A program made the position numbers and the translations under genes. A stretch of DNA of 64,000 nucleotides, from the NCBI RefSeq assembly GCF_026341515.1, contig NZ_JAPEOK010000001.1, forward strand, positions 1,984,001 to 2,048,000, read 5' to 3'. Every line of letters starts with the position of its first letter. The first letter of the stretch is position 1. This DNA comes from Streptomyces sp. NBC_00878 (GTDB lineage Bacteria > Actinomycetota > Actinomycetes > Streptomycetales > Streptomycetaceae). The notes below the pieces were generated by a model. That model saw nothing but the letters and a program-made list of their open reading frames with translations, was not told the DNA's origin and made no database searches. Of the stretch, positions 37,501 to 46,700 are shown piece by piece.

Positions 37501-39649
37501 CGCCCGGCGCGGCCCGGAGCCCGGCACCGCGCCGCGGCGGAGCCTCCCCGAGGAGGCCGCGCCGCTCGACATGCCGCCACACGAGCTCTACCGTGCCCTT
37601 GCGGAACGGGAGTTGGCCTACGGACCGGCGTTCCGCGGCGTCAACGCGGTGTGGAGCTCCGGCCCGCAGACCGTCGCCGATGTGGCCCTCCCCGACGGAG
37701 TCCGGCCCGGCACACACGCCCTGCACCCCGCGCTCCTCGACGCCGCCCTGCACCCGCTCGCCGCCGAAGGTGCCGCGGGTCCCGGCATGCTCCCGCACAT
37801 CTGGCGGGACGTGCGGATCGGGGCCACCGCCGCGGACCGGGTACGGGTCCACCTCACACCCGTGGGCCCCGACGCGGTCTCGGCCGATCTCACCGACCTC
37901 GACGGCACGCCGCTGGCCTCGATCGGCTCCCTCGTCCTGCGGCCGATCCCGGCCGCGGGCGCCGGTCCCTCCGGCGCTCAGGAAGCCGACGGCCTCTTGG
38001 TGCCGGAGTGGACACCGGTTTCCGAGCCTGCCGGCGCCGCGGCGGACGAGCCGTGGGACAAGCCGTGGGCAGACCTCGCCGAGGCGCTCACCGGAGGTGG
38101 AGCAGTCCCGCGAACGACCGTGCTGCCGTGCCGGATCGACACGGCCAGGACCCCGACGGCCGTCCGGGAGACCCTGCTGGAGGCGCTGAACGCGGCCCAA
38201 GGCTTCCTGGGCGACGAGCGGTTGGCGGACACCCGGCTGGTGCTGGTCACCCGGGGCGCCGTTGCCGTGGAGGACGGGCGGGACCCCGACACCAGGCCCG
38301 CCCACCGCGCCGTGTGGGGACTGATCCGGTCCGCGCAGGCCGAGCACCCGGGCCGGTTCGTCCTGCTCGACGAGGACGGCACCGCCGCCTCCCGCGAGGC
38401 GTTCACCGCCGCGCTGGCCACCGGCGAGACCCAGCTCGCGCTGCGCGGCGGGACCGCGTATCGGCCGACCCTCGGCAGCGGCGCCGACGCTCCGGTCCCC
38501 GGGGGTTCCTGGGACCCCGCGAGAGCGGTGCTGATCACCGGCGGTCTCGGGTGGCTCGGCCGGATCACTGCCCGGCATCTGGTGGAGCACCACGGTGTGC
38601 GGCAGCTGATCCTGATGGGGCGTGGTGCCCCCGGCGCCGACGCGGAGCGCGTCATCGCGGACCTGCGGGATCTCGGTGCCCGGGTCCGCACGGTGGCCTG
38701 CGACGCCGCCGACCGCGCGGCACTGGCCGGCGTGCTCGACGAGCTTGCGGGCGACGGCGTCCGCATCGGCGGTGTCGTCCATGCCGCGGGTTTCCTCGAA
38801 GGCGGTCTGCTGACCGAACTGACGGCCGACGACCTCGAACGGTCGCTGCGCCCCAAGGTCGACGCGGCGGTCCATCTGCACGAACTGACCGCCTGCCTGG
38901 GCCTGTCCGCGTTCGTCGTCTACTCCTCGGTCGCCAGCACGCTCAACTCGGCGGGGCAGGGTGCCTATGCCGCCGCGAACGCGTTCCTGGAGGGCCTGAT
39001 GGAGCAGCGGCACGCCGCCGGCGAGCCCGGGGTGGCCATCGTGTGGGGCCAGTGGGACGTGTCGGGCGGCATGGGCAGCACCCTCACAGACGCCCAGATC
39101 AACCGCATGGCCCGAGCCGGCGTCCTGCTGATACCCGTCGAACAGGGCCTGCGCTTCCTCGACGCGGCGGTTCACGGGGATCGGCCGGTGGCCGTGGCGG
39201 GACGCTGGGATCGCGACGCCCTGGCCGCGCAGCACCGCGGCGGCGCCCTCCCGCGGCTCCTGGAGTCCCTCCTGCCCGCCGACGCCGGGAAGCCGGGGGG
39301 AGGGGAGTATCCGCCTTCGCCCACGCTGCCGCGCGACCACCAGGACACCCCGCCCGAGGAAAGCGGCGACACGGTGCTGGAGCGGCTCCTCACCGAGGTC
39401 GCCGCGGTGCTCGGCCACGCCTCCGCCGACGCGATCGACCCGGATGTCGCATTCGACCACGCCGGTATGGACTCGCTGGGAGCGGTGGAGCTCCGCAACC
39501 GGCTGATGGCCACCATAGGGCTCCGCCTTCCGGCCACCTTCGCCTTCGACTGGCCGACCCCGCGGCTCCTGGCCGACCTCATCGGCCAGGAGCCGCCGTC
39601 CGAGGGACAGACCACCACCGAGAACGGGAACGGAACCCCGACACCATGA
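34577..39649 (+). CDS. Type I polyketide synthase module 2 (KS, degenerate AT, DH lacking His, KR, ACP)
   Basis: A 1,690-residue module. An N-terminal docking helix ([19 protein letters not shown]) precedes an intact KS ([20 protein letters not shown]). The AT is damaged: the GQGSQ loop reads GHGLQ, the GHSxGE motif reads GHSVGA, and about 80 residues present in module 1 between the GRL segment and the SEPRIQV strand are missing, including the catalytic His of HAFH. The DH has Tyr instead of catalytic His ([10 protein letters not shown], Tyr at 37241-37243). KR keeps GGLGWLG and YAAAN but not LDD. ACP: GMDSL. The start overlaps the module 1 stop (ATGA). It probably yields a beta-hydroxy product if acylated in trans. 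Confidence 0.93.
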   Translation: MTASHDELVDALRAALKDNERLRATAASAKPDSGPIAIVGMACRYPGGVRSPQDLWQLVTDERDAIGPFPEDRGWDLSSLYDPDSERPGTSYVKEGGFLDDAADFDAEFFHISPREAHAMDPQHRLLLETSWEAFENAGLAPAALHGSRTGVFVGTMYDDYGYRVLPSPVEYEGYMALGSASGFASGRISHSFGFEGPAMTVDTACSSSLVAVHLAAQALRRGECSLALAGGATTMATPVAFVEFSRQHGLAPDGRCKPFSATADGTAWSEGVGMLLLERLTDAHHHNHPVLAVIRGTALNHDGATSSLTAPNGPSQQNVIHAALTDANLTPHDIDTIEAHGTGTPLGDPIEAHALLNTYGTNRNPQHPLHLGTIKSNIGHTQAAAGVAGIIKMTMAIHHAQLPKTLHTHQPTPRINWTQGGLTLLTHTQPWPNHHRPRRAAISSFGLSGTNAHLILEQPPTPPTTNTTTTTTDRDAAPLPVVPVLLSGHSPAALRAQARRVLDSLTTAPTAPADLLDLGFSLATTRSHLAHRAVLLPGERGGLLDGLHALAQDPDAAAAVRGRAAEGRTALLFAGHGLQRPDTGRELYRTFPAFASAFDAVCRELDAHLDRPLRALLFGSETALLDRSEYSQPALFAYEVALFRLLESCGVVPEAVIGHSVGAVAAVHAAGVLSLADAAELAVAHGRLTEELPEGWDTAVKNLSFREPELTVVSGLTGQAMRESEFADPDHWARQAVETFRFEDGVRSLSDLGCNRLVEVGPSGELTDRAADCFVGRAAPTAIASQRRRQPEATTLVTALARLHSVGADVDWAAVFADRGARRIPLPTYAFQRSRYWIDAPQRTAARSAGITGLDHPILAAATEVPAPDGVMFSGRISHATLPWLADYRVAGRTLLPGTALLDAVVGAARVTGCDTIEELVHEEPLAVPDGAEFDLRIFLAAADSDGRSAVTVHARRAGSAEEPAWTRYAHGTVARRGPEPGTAPRRSLPEEAAPLDMPPHELYRALAERELAYGPAFRGVNAVWSSGPQTVADVALPDGVRPGTHALHPALLDAALHPLAAEGAAGPGMLPHIWRDVRIGATAADRVRVHLTPVGPDAVSADLTDLDGTPLASIGSLVLRPIPAAGAGPSGAQEADGLLVPEWTPVSEPAGAAADEPWDKPWADLAEALTGGGAVPRTTVLPCRIDTARTPTAVRETLLEALNAAQGFLGDERLADTRLVLVTRGAVAVEDGRDPDTRPAHRAVWGLIRSAQAEHPGRFVLLDEDGTAASREAFTAALATGETQLALRGGTAYRPTLGSGADAPVPGGSWDPARAVLITGGLGWLGRITARHLVEHHGVRQLILMGRGAPGADAERVIADLRDLGARVRTVACDAADRAALAGVLDELAGDGVRIGGVVHAAGFLEGGLLTELTADDLERSLRPKVDAAVHLHELTACLGLSAFVVYSSVASTLNSAGQGAYAAANAFLEGLMEQRHAAGEPGVAIVWGQWDVSGGMGSTLTDAQINRMARAGVLLIPVEQGLRFLDAAVHGDRPVAVAGRWDRDALAAQHRGGALPRLLESLLPADAGKPGGGEYPPSPTLPRDHQDTPPEESGDTVLERLLTEVAAVLGHASADAIDPDVAFDHAGMDSLGAVELRNRLMATIGLRLPATFAFDWPTPRLLADLIGQEPPSEGQTTTENGNGTPTP
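35300..35974 (+). repeat. Near-identical KS segment, copy in PKS module 2
   Basis: Partner of the segment at 29853-30527, separated by 5,447 bases. The copies end where the post-KS linkers diverge into different numbers of ACC codons, as expected after gene conversion or recent module duplication. Confidence 0.9.
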
Positions 39650-40878
39650 CCCAGCACACCCGAAGCGCCGCCCCGGCCGGACCGCAGAGCCCGTCCGACC
39701 TGGTCCGAGAGATATATCTGGCGGGCCCCGACGGCCGCGAAGGCCAACTCACCACCGATCTCACGGCGTTGGAGGACGCGGCCCGCGCGGTCCTCCCGCC
39801 CTCGGTGTTCGGCTTTGTGGCCGGCGGCTCCGGAACCGGAGCCACGGGACGCGCCAACCGGGACGCGTTCGACCGGTGGCGCCTCCTGCCTCGGGCCCTC
39901 CGCGGCTTCACGCGACGCGACCTGACGCTGGACCTCCTCGGCCAAACCCTCCCCGCACCGGTCCTGTTGGCACCGATCTCCGCGCAGACCGCCGTGCACC
40001 GCGAGGGTGAGATCGCCACCGTCCGGGGCGCGGCCGACGCCGGGCTGCCGTTCACCCTCTCCAGCTACTCCTCGCACAGCCTCGAAGAGGTCGCCGCGGC
40101 CGCCGGGCCGGGGCCCCGCTGGTTCCAGCTGTACTGGCCCTCGGACGACGAACTGGCCGTGTCCATGGTCCGGCGGGCCGAGGCGAGCGGATACACGGCA
40201 CTGGTCCTCACCGTCGACAATCCCGCCGTCGGCTATCGGCCCGCGGACCTCGATCACGGCTACCTTCCGCTCGTACGCGGCACCGGGCTCGCCAACTACA
40301 CGAGTGATCCCGTGTTCCGGGCGGCGCTGCCGCCGGATGCCGGCCCCGAGACGATCGTCAGGCACTGGGCACAGGTCAGCGGCAACCCGTCGCTGACCTG
40401 GGACCGGCTGAACCGGCTGCGCGAGTGGACCGGGCTTCCCCTTCTCGTCAAGGGGGTCCTGCACCCCGACGACGCACTCCTCGCAGTGGCCAACGGGGCG
40501 GACGGTGTGATCGTCTCCAATCACGGAGGACGCCAGCTGGACGGCTCGGTGGCTGCCCTCGACTGCCTGCCCGCGGTGCGCGCCGCGGTCGGCAGCACCA
40601 TCCCTGTGCTGATGGACTCCGGTGTCCGCACCGGCACTGACGTCGCCAAGGCACTGGCCCTCGGCGCGGATGCCGTCCTTCTCGGCAGGCCCTATCTGTA
40701 CGGACTGGCGCTCGGTGGACGTCTCGGCGTGCGGCACGTCCTGCGGTGCCTGCTCGCCGAACTCGACCTGGCGCTGACACAGATCGGCTGCGGCAGTGCC
40801 CAGGCCCTCGGCCCGGAGCTGCTCGCTCCGGCGGGACCCCTGGGCGTGCCGCAGCCGACAGCGGGTCAGGATCGGTAG
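39646..40878 (+). CDS. FMN-dependent alpha-hydroxy-acid oxidase/dehydrogenase
   Basis: A 410-residue TIM-barrel flavoenzyme of the lactate monooxygenase, glycolate oxidase and hydroxymandelate oxidase (Hmo) family. The FMN and active-site segments are [15 protein letters not shown], the catalytic base in [11 protein letters not shown] (about residues 286-296), [15 protein letters not shown] and [11 protein letters not shown]. It oxidises an (S)-2-hydroxy acid to a 2-keto acid. In glycopeptide clusters Hmo serves hydroxyphenylglycine synthesis, but no hydroxymandelate synthase is in this window, so another substrate is likely. The start overlaps the PKS stop (ATGA), so it is translated with the PKS. 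Its 3' end overlaps the convergent glycosyltransferase by 13 bases. Confidence 0.9.
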   Translation: MTQHTRSAAPAGPQSPSDLVREIYLAGPDGREGQLTTDLTALEDAARAVLPPSVFGFVAGGSGTGATGRANRDAFDRWRLLPRALRGFTRRDLTLDLLGQTLPAPVLLAPISAQTAVHREGEIATVRGAADAGLPFTLSSYSSHSLEEVAAAAGPGPRWFQLYWPSDDELAVSMVRRAEASGYTALVLTVDNPAVGYRPADLDHGYLPLVRGTGLANYTSDPVFRAALPPDAGPETIVRHWAQVSGNPSLTWDRLNRLREWTGLPLLVKGVLHPDDALLAVANGADGVIVSNHGGRQLDGSVAALDCLPAVRAAVGSTIPVLMDSGVRTGTDVAKALALGADAVLLGRPYLYGLALGGRLGVRHVLRCLLAELDLALTQIGCGSAQALGPELLAPAGPLGVPQPTAGQDR

Positions 40879-42167
40879 CGGTCCACGATCCGCTCCAGTT
40901 CCCAGGCCATCTCCGCGGGCGACGGCTGCGCGGCCAGCTCCTCACCGAGCCGCCCGGCAGCCTCCCGGAACGACGGCTCCTCCAGCAGCCGCACCAGCTG
41001 TTCCCGCACCCGCGCCCCGTCCAGGTCCTCCGGCGTGTCGCCCGGGATCCACAGACCGGCCCCGGACCGCTCCAACCGCGGTCCGCGCTCCCCGATGTCC
41101 GTCATGGCGCGGCCGATCACCAGCTGTGGCACCCCATGGGCGATCGCCTCAAGGAACCCGGGCACGCCACCGTGGTGGATCACGGCCGCGCACGACGGAA
41201 CGACCGCGTGCAGCGGAACGAACTCCACCAGCCTGGTATTGCCGGGAACCCTCTCCAGCTCCCGCTGGAACCGCTCGGGCAGCGTCAGCACCAGCTCGAT
41301 ATCCAGATCGGCCAGCGCGTCCAGCATCCCCTGCAACTGCTCCAGGGAGGAGGCGGCCGTCGCCGGATCCGTTGCCAGACTCAGTCCGAAGGTGGCCAGG
41401 ACGCGCCGCTTGACCGGCTCGCGCCGGGCCCAATGCGGCACGACGGACGGCCCGTTGTACGGAACGTACCGCAGCGGAAGAGGTGACGACTCCGACTCCA
41501 GCCGCATCGAACCGACCATCTGCTCGATCACGAACTGACCGGTCACCATCTCCTCGGAGAACACGCCACCGAACTTCTCCGCCCACTCCCCCAGCCAGTC
41601 CCCCAGCGGATCCTCACGATCCTCGGGCACCTGCTCCTCCCGCACCCGCAGAAAATGCCGCCGGGCCCGGTCCTCAACGGCCAACTCGGTGCGCATGCGC
41701 CCGTGCGGCACTCCGGCCGCCGTGGCCGCGATGGCACCCGCGTGGCTCAGCCAGTCCCAGAGCACCAGGTCCGGCTTCCACCAGCGGCAGTACTCCACCA
41801 GCTCCTCGACCATCGCCTCGTTGGAGGCCCGGGAGGTGGCGGCCAGGAACCGGCTCCCCCACCGCAGGCGCTCCCAGGTGAGCATCTCCTCGCGGTCCTC
41901 GCACACGTCGACGAGGATGTCGTTCTGCTCGCCGTGGGCTTCGACGAGCTTCTGGTACACCTCCCCCTGCTCACGTGCGACCCTCTCGAAAACGGGCTCG
42001 TCGGAGCCGACGGGTACGGCCGGCAGACCCGAGGCGGTGATGGCGTCCGTCAGTTCCGGGCCGCTCGCGACGCGGACGTCGTGCCCCGCCGCCTGCAGTG
42101 CCCAGCCCAGGGGCACCATGTGCTGCAAGTGGGTTCGCCAGGGAAAAACTACGAACAGGACGCGCAT
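40866..42167 (-). CDS. GT1-family (EryCIII/DesVII-like) glycosyltransferase 1
   Basis: A 433-residue GT-B enzyme that transfers an NDP-deoxysugar to the aglycone or to a first sugar. The N-terminal acceptor domain starts MRVLFVVFPWRTHLQHMVPL. The C-terminal donor domain has the signature IHHGGVPGFLEAIAHGVPQLV, followed by an acidic nucleotide-binding segment. The ATG follows GGAGGAAAG. It is 58 bases downstream of a P450 gene. That P450 keeps its heme Cys, so it is not the DesVIII-type helper some relatives need. The protein is nearly identical to the transferase at 61525-62847 except in part of the acceptor domain (roughly residues 60-120), so the two probably share a donor sugar. Confidence 0.93.
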   Translation of the reverse strand: MRVLFVVFPWRTHLQHMVPLGWALQAAGHDVRVASGPELTDAITASGLPAVPVGSDEPVFERVAREQGEVYQKLVEAHGEQNDILVDVCEDREEMLTWERLRWGSRFLAATSRASNEAMVEELVEYCRWWKPDLVLWDWLSHAGAIAATAAGVPHGRMRTELAVEDRARRHFLRVREEQVPEDREDPLGDWLGEWAEKFGGVFSEEMVTGQFVIEQMVGSMRLESESSPLPLRYVPYNGPSVVPHWARREPVKRRVLATFGLSLATDPATAASSLEQLQGMLDALADLDIELVLTLPERFQRELERVPGNTRLVEFVPLHAVVPSCAAVIHHGGVPGFLEAIAHGVPQLVIGRAMTDIGERGPRLERSGAGLWIPGDTPEDLDGARVREQLVRLLEEPSFREAAGRLGEELAAQPSPAEMAWELERIVDRYRS

Positions 42168-42225
42168 GGCGCTTTCCTCCTTCGGAGCACACTCATCCAT
42201 GGTTCGCACGCTGCTCCAGCGGCGG

Positions 42226-43440
42226 TCAGTCGGTGAGCATCTCGAGTTTCGACACTGCCAGCAGGTCGTCCAGCCCCAGGAATTCCGGCCGCTCGTCCGG
42301 GGCCGCCCGCAACTTGGGATACCGGTCCAGGAGCATCCGCACGCAGACGCTGCTTTCGAGGCGGGCGAGTGGCGCGCCGATGCAGAAGTGGATTCCGCGG
42401 CCGAACCCCAGGTGCGGGTTGGGGTCGCGGCCTGGATCGAACTCGTCGGGACGGTCGAATACCCGCTCGTCCCGGCTGCCGGCGCCCAGCCAGAGCCGTA
42501 CGAGGCTCTTCTTCGGTATCTTGACGCCGGCCAGCTCGGTGTCCGCGACCGTCCCGCGGGCGGAGGCCGCGAGCGGACCGAGGAACCGCAGGGTTTCCTC
42601 AGCGGCCCCCGGGATGAGGCCCGGGTTCGCCCGGACCCGGGCGAACTGCTCCGGGTAAGCATCCAGGCACAGCAGCATGTTGGCGATCGTCGCGCTGGTG
42701 GTGAGGTGTCCCGCGACAAGGAGTTCCCTGGAGAAGTTCACCACCGCGGTATCACTCAGACGCTCGCCGTCGACCTCCGCCTCGACCAGCTTGGTGAGCA
42801 GATCCTCGCGCGGCTTGGTGCGCCGTTCGGCGGCGTGCGCGCGCAGATACTCCATCAGCTCGGGCACTTGCCCCATGGCTGCCGCGACATCCTCGTCCTC
42901 GCGCTGTCTGCCCGCGCTGTCCTTGCCCGCGTCCTCCAGGCTCACTTCGCCCGCGGCGGAGAGGATGGTGTCCACCCACTGCTTGAAGAGGTCACGGTCA
43001 CTGCGCGGCACGCCGAGCATGTCGGCTATCACCATCACCGGCATCGGATACGCCAGGTCCCCGACCAGTTCAAGGCGTTCCTTCCCCGCCGCCTCGTCCA
43101 GGAGCTCATTGGTGACCTCGGCGATCCGCGGTTCGAGATCCGCCACCAGCTTCGGTGTGAACGCACGGCTGACGATCTTGCGTAGTTTCGTGTGCTTGGG
43201 CGGGTCGGCCGCGCTCAACGCCCCCTCGCTGAGGGCCTCGCCCTCGGCCGCCTCACCGAACAGCAGGGCCTCCATATTGGACGAGTACACCTGGTGGTCG
43301 CCGTACACCTCCAGGATCTCGGCGTGACCGTAGACATGGAACACCCCGTTCTCATCCACCGTGACGGGCTGCTCCGGTTGACGACCCCACATCCAGAAGA
43401 ACGCCGGGTTCACTCCCCAGCGGTCGGCAAGCTGTGCCAT
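42226..43440 (-). CDS. Cytochrome P450, cluster tailoring enzyme 2
   Basis: A 404-residue bacterial P450. It shows the I-helix segment AGHLTTSATI, ExxR in EETLR, and the heme loop FGRGIHFCIG with the Cys ligand intact. The C-helix region DPPKHTKLRKIVSRAFTP is typical of macrolide and peptide hydroxylases. ATG at 43440 is preferred because GGAGGGG lies six bases upstream; an earlier in-frame start is less likely. It is co-transcribed with the NRPS and MbtH genes and the first glycosyltransferase, so oxidation of a peptide residue, or making the hydroxyl that is glycosylated, is plausible. Confidence 0.92.
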   Translation of the reverse strand: MAQLADRWGVNPAFFWMWGRQPEQPVTVDENGVFHVYGHAEILEVYGDHQVYSSNMEALLFGEAAEGEALSEGALSAADPPKHTKLRKIVSRAFTPKLVADLEPRIAEVTNELLDEAAGKERLELVGDLAYPMPVMVIADMLGVPRSDRDLFKQWVDTILSAAGEVSLEDAGKDSAGRQREDEDVAAAMGQVPELMEYLRAHAAERRTKPREDLLTKLVEAEVDGERLSDTAVVNFSRELLVAGHLTTSATIANMLLCLDAYPEQFARVRANPGLIPGAAEETLRFLGPLAASARGTVADTELAGVKIPKKSLVRLWLGAGSRDERVFDRPDEFDPGRDPNPHLGFGRGIHFCIGAPLARLESSVCVRMLLDRYPKLRAAPDERPEFLGLDDLLAVSKLEMLTD

Positions 43441-43482
43441 TTCCACCCCTCCTGTTTTCTCGTTCCGCACGGGCGCAGGCCC

Positions 43483-43695
43483 CTACTCGCCCATGGCGTG
43501 GCGCAGGCTCTTGGGCCGTAGATCGGTCCAGTTCTCCTCGATGTGGGCAAGGCACTTCGGCCGGTCCTCCGGGCCCAGGTCGATCCGCCAGCCGTCCGGG
43601 ACGTTCGCGAATGACGGCCAGAGGGAGTACTGCTCCTCGTCGTTCACCAGGACGTAGAACGTGCCGTTCTCGTCGTCGAAGGGATTTGTGGTCAC
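43483..43695 (-). CDS. mbtH: MbtH-like protein (NRPS adenylation partner)
   Basis: A 70-residue MbtH-family protein with the three conserved Trp positions: [14 protein letters not shown] and the later [14 protein letters not shown]. It binds A domains and is often needed for their solubility or activity. It starts at a GTG with GAGGAG upstream, 9 bases after the NRPS stop, so it is the second gene of the NRPS operon. Confidence 0.96.
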   Translation of the reverse strand: MTTNPFDDENGTFYVLVNDEEQYSLWPSFANVPDGWRIDLGPEDRPKCLAHIEENWTDLRPKSLRHAMGE

Positions 43696-43704
43696 GCGGT
43701 CTCC

Positions 43705-46700
43705 TCAGTCACGGAGGTAGCGGTTGACAATGGTGCAGATCTCGGCCGCGGGCTTGGGCTCGGTCAGGCCGAAATGCGTGGAATCGATATCGAAGGTGTG
43801 CAACTCGCCCTCGACATACGGCTCCCAGGGTTCGGGCCGCGCTTCGGGGCTCTGCGTCGCGCTGAAGAACAGCACGGTGCCGCGGTAGATGGGCTGAGTG
43901 AACTCCGCGACCATCCGCGAGTGCTCGACGATCACGGTGGCGCCGTTCTCGACGATGCTCCGGCGGTCCTCGTCACCGGCGTTGCCCGGCAAGTAGTCGT
44001 CCAGGAAGTCGCGCGCCTCCGACCGGGTGAGGTGGGCCTCCGACAGCTGCGCGAAGCCGCTGCTCGGAACGGCGTCGAGGAGCACCACCAGGGACACCTC
44101 GTAGCCACGCCGCTGAAGTTCGGCACCGACGGCGTGGGCCAGGGAGCCGCCCAGCGAGTGGCCGGCCAACTGGAACGGACCGTGCGGCTGCACGGCGAGA
44201 ATCTGCTCCGCGTAGTCGGCGACCATGGCCGCGAAGCCGGTCGGCAGGGGCGCGCCGTCGAAGCCGCGCGCCTGGATGCCGTACACCGGGCGGTCCCCCA
44301 CCTGGGTGGCCATGCCGAGGTAGGACCAGCACAGGCCGAATCCCGGGTGGAGGAGCCACAAGGGCGCTCCGCTCCCGCCGGTCCGCAACGGCAGCAGGGT
44401 GTCGAAGGGGCCGCCGTCGCCGGGATCCCGGAGGCCCCCGGTCAGGTTCGCCACCAGTTTCGCGACGGTCGGCGCCTGGAACACCGAGCGGATCGGGACC
44501 TCCGCGTTCAGCACCGTGCGGATGCGGCTGATGAGCCTGGTGGCGAGGAGCGAGTGGCCGCCGAGAGCGAAGAAGTCGTCGTCGATGCCGACCCGCTCCA
44601 CGCCGAGAATCTGCGCGAACACGCTTGCCAGCAGCTCCTCCTGGGCGTTGCGGGGAGCCCGGTAGGCGGTGTGGCTGAGGAACTCGGGCGCGGGCAGCAG
44701 CCTGCGGTCGACCTTCCCGGTGACCGCCAGCGGCAGACTCGCCATGACCAGGACCGCCGAGGGCACCATGTGCTCCGGCAGCCGCTGCCCGGCGAAGGAC
44801 CGCAAGGTGTCCGGGTCGGGCCGCTCCCCCTCGGTCGGCGTGACGTAGGCGACGAGGTGCCTGCCGATGCCCGGCTGATCCCGGGTGATCACGACGGCCT
44901 GCGCGACCTGCGGATGGTCGGCGAGCACCGCCTCCACCTCGCCGAGTTCGATCCGGAAACCCCGGACCTTGACCTGGTTGTCGACGCGGCCCCTGAACAG
45001 GAGACGGCCCTCCGGCGTCCATGCCGCCAGGTCGCCGGTCCGGTACATCCGCTCGCCCGGCCCGCCGAAGGGGCAGGCCACGAAGCGCTCCGCGGTGGTG
45101 CCGTACCGGTCCAGATAGCCGCGGGCCAGCCGTTCGCCGGCGACGTACAGCTCCCCCACCACCCCCACCGGCGCCGGTCGCAGCGCCGCGTCCAGCACAT
45201 ACAGGCGGGTGTTGTCCATCGGGCGCCCGATCGGTACGGCCCCGCCGAGGCCGTCCGTGCCGGTGATGACGTGCATGGTGGTGGCCGCGGTGGTCTCGGT
45301 CGGGCCGTACCCGTTCACGATGGTCAGGTCGGCGCAGGCGCGCAGCACCCGTTCCAGGGCGGCCGGGGTCACCACATCGCCGACCGTCCACACCTCGCGG
45401 GCGCCGCGGAACGCTTCGGGTGCCTCATCGGCGAAGGCCATGAACTGGCCCGCCGGCATGATGAGGCCGGTGACCCCCTGTTCGGCGATCATCCGCGTGA
45501 GCCCGGACGGATCCAGGCGGCCGGACGGAAGGATGACGACCGCGCCGCCGCGGAGCAGGGCGGCCCACAGCTCGTAGGTGAAGGTGTCGAACGCCTGTGT
45601 GTGGTGCATGAGAACGCGCTCCAGGCGGCTCTCGTCGTAGCCACGGTCCGCCGACAGGACCGCCAGCGACCGGTGGGAGATGCCCACCGCCTTGGGCCGG
45701 CCCGTGGAGCCGGAGGTGTACACCACATAGCAGAGCTGGTCCGGATGCCCGGCCGAGCCCGCACCGAGCGGCTCCACCGGTGCCGCCGCGATCTCCCGGG
45801 CGGCCCGGGGCCCGTCGACGACCAGGAGCGGGCAGTCGGTCTCGGGCAGCGCGCCCGAGGTCCGCGTATCGGTCACCAGGAGAACGGGGTTCGCATCGCT
45901 CAGCATGAAGGCGATCCGCTCGGCCGGGTAGGCCGGGTCGAGGGGCAGATACACGCCGCCCGCCTTCGCGATGGCCAGCACGGCGACGATGTACTCCGGC
46001 GAGCGCGGGAGGGCGAGCCCGACCGGCGACTCCTGACCCACACCGTGCGCCGCCAGAACCCGCGCGAGCCGGTTGGCCCGCTCGCCGAGTTCCCGGTAGG
46101 TGAGGGTGGTGTCACCGCACAGCACGGCGTCCGCGTCGGGACGGCGGGCGGCCCGCCGCTCGAACAGTTCGGCCACGGTGGCCGCGGGGACCTCGGAGGC
46201 GGTGTCGTTGAAACCGGTCAGCACGAGCTCGCGCTCGGCCGGTGCCACGGGATCGATCCCGCTCACCGGGGTGCCGGGGTCCGCCGCGATGTCGCCGAGG
46301 ATCCGTGTCAGGCGGTGCGCGAGGCGCTGTACGGTCCCGGCGTCGAAGGCATGGTCACGGTAGCCCAGCATCAGCTGGAGATCCGGGTCGGCGGTGGCGA
46401 ACAGGGCGAGCGGGTAGTGCACCGCCGCTTCCCAGTCCATGCCGGTGATCGCGATGCCCGCCGCGCCCAGCGTCGCGTCGAGGCTGTCCCCGCCGGCCGG
46501 GTAGGACTCGAAGACCACCACCGAGTCGAAGAGCGCGGACAGATCGACGGCCCGGTGGATCTCGGCGAGGCCGAGGTGGTGGTGGTCCGTCAGCGCGGCC
46601 TGCCGCTCCTGAAGGTCTACCAGCAGCTCGGCCACGCTCTGTCCGGCCGTCGTCCGCACCCGGACCGGGAGGGTGTTGATGAACAGGCCCACCATCTCGT

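Noticed and set aside
35078..39460. Very long open frame (about 1,460 codons) antisense to PKS module 2, and similar ones antisense to module 1
   Set aside because: High-GC coding DNA gives long open antisense frames. The translations are low-complexity Gly/Arg/Val-rich, with no domain, and the sense strand encodes clear PKS domains.
34577..39649. Classification of the locus as a trans-AT PKS
   Set aside because: Module 1 has a complete cis-AT and both modules have cis-AT type layout. Only AT2 has decayed, and no free-standing AT is in the window.
26817..40878. Complete hydroxyphenylglycine pathway
   Set aside because: No hydroxymandelate synthase was found, and the NRPS codes do not match the familiar Hpg or Dpg codes.
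42226..43440. Idea that this P450 is a DesVIII/EryCII-type helper for the adjacent glycosyltransferase
   Set aside because: Helpers lack the heme Cys. Here FGRGIHFCIG, ExxR and the I-helix Thr are all present, so it should be a working P450.
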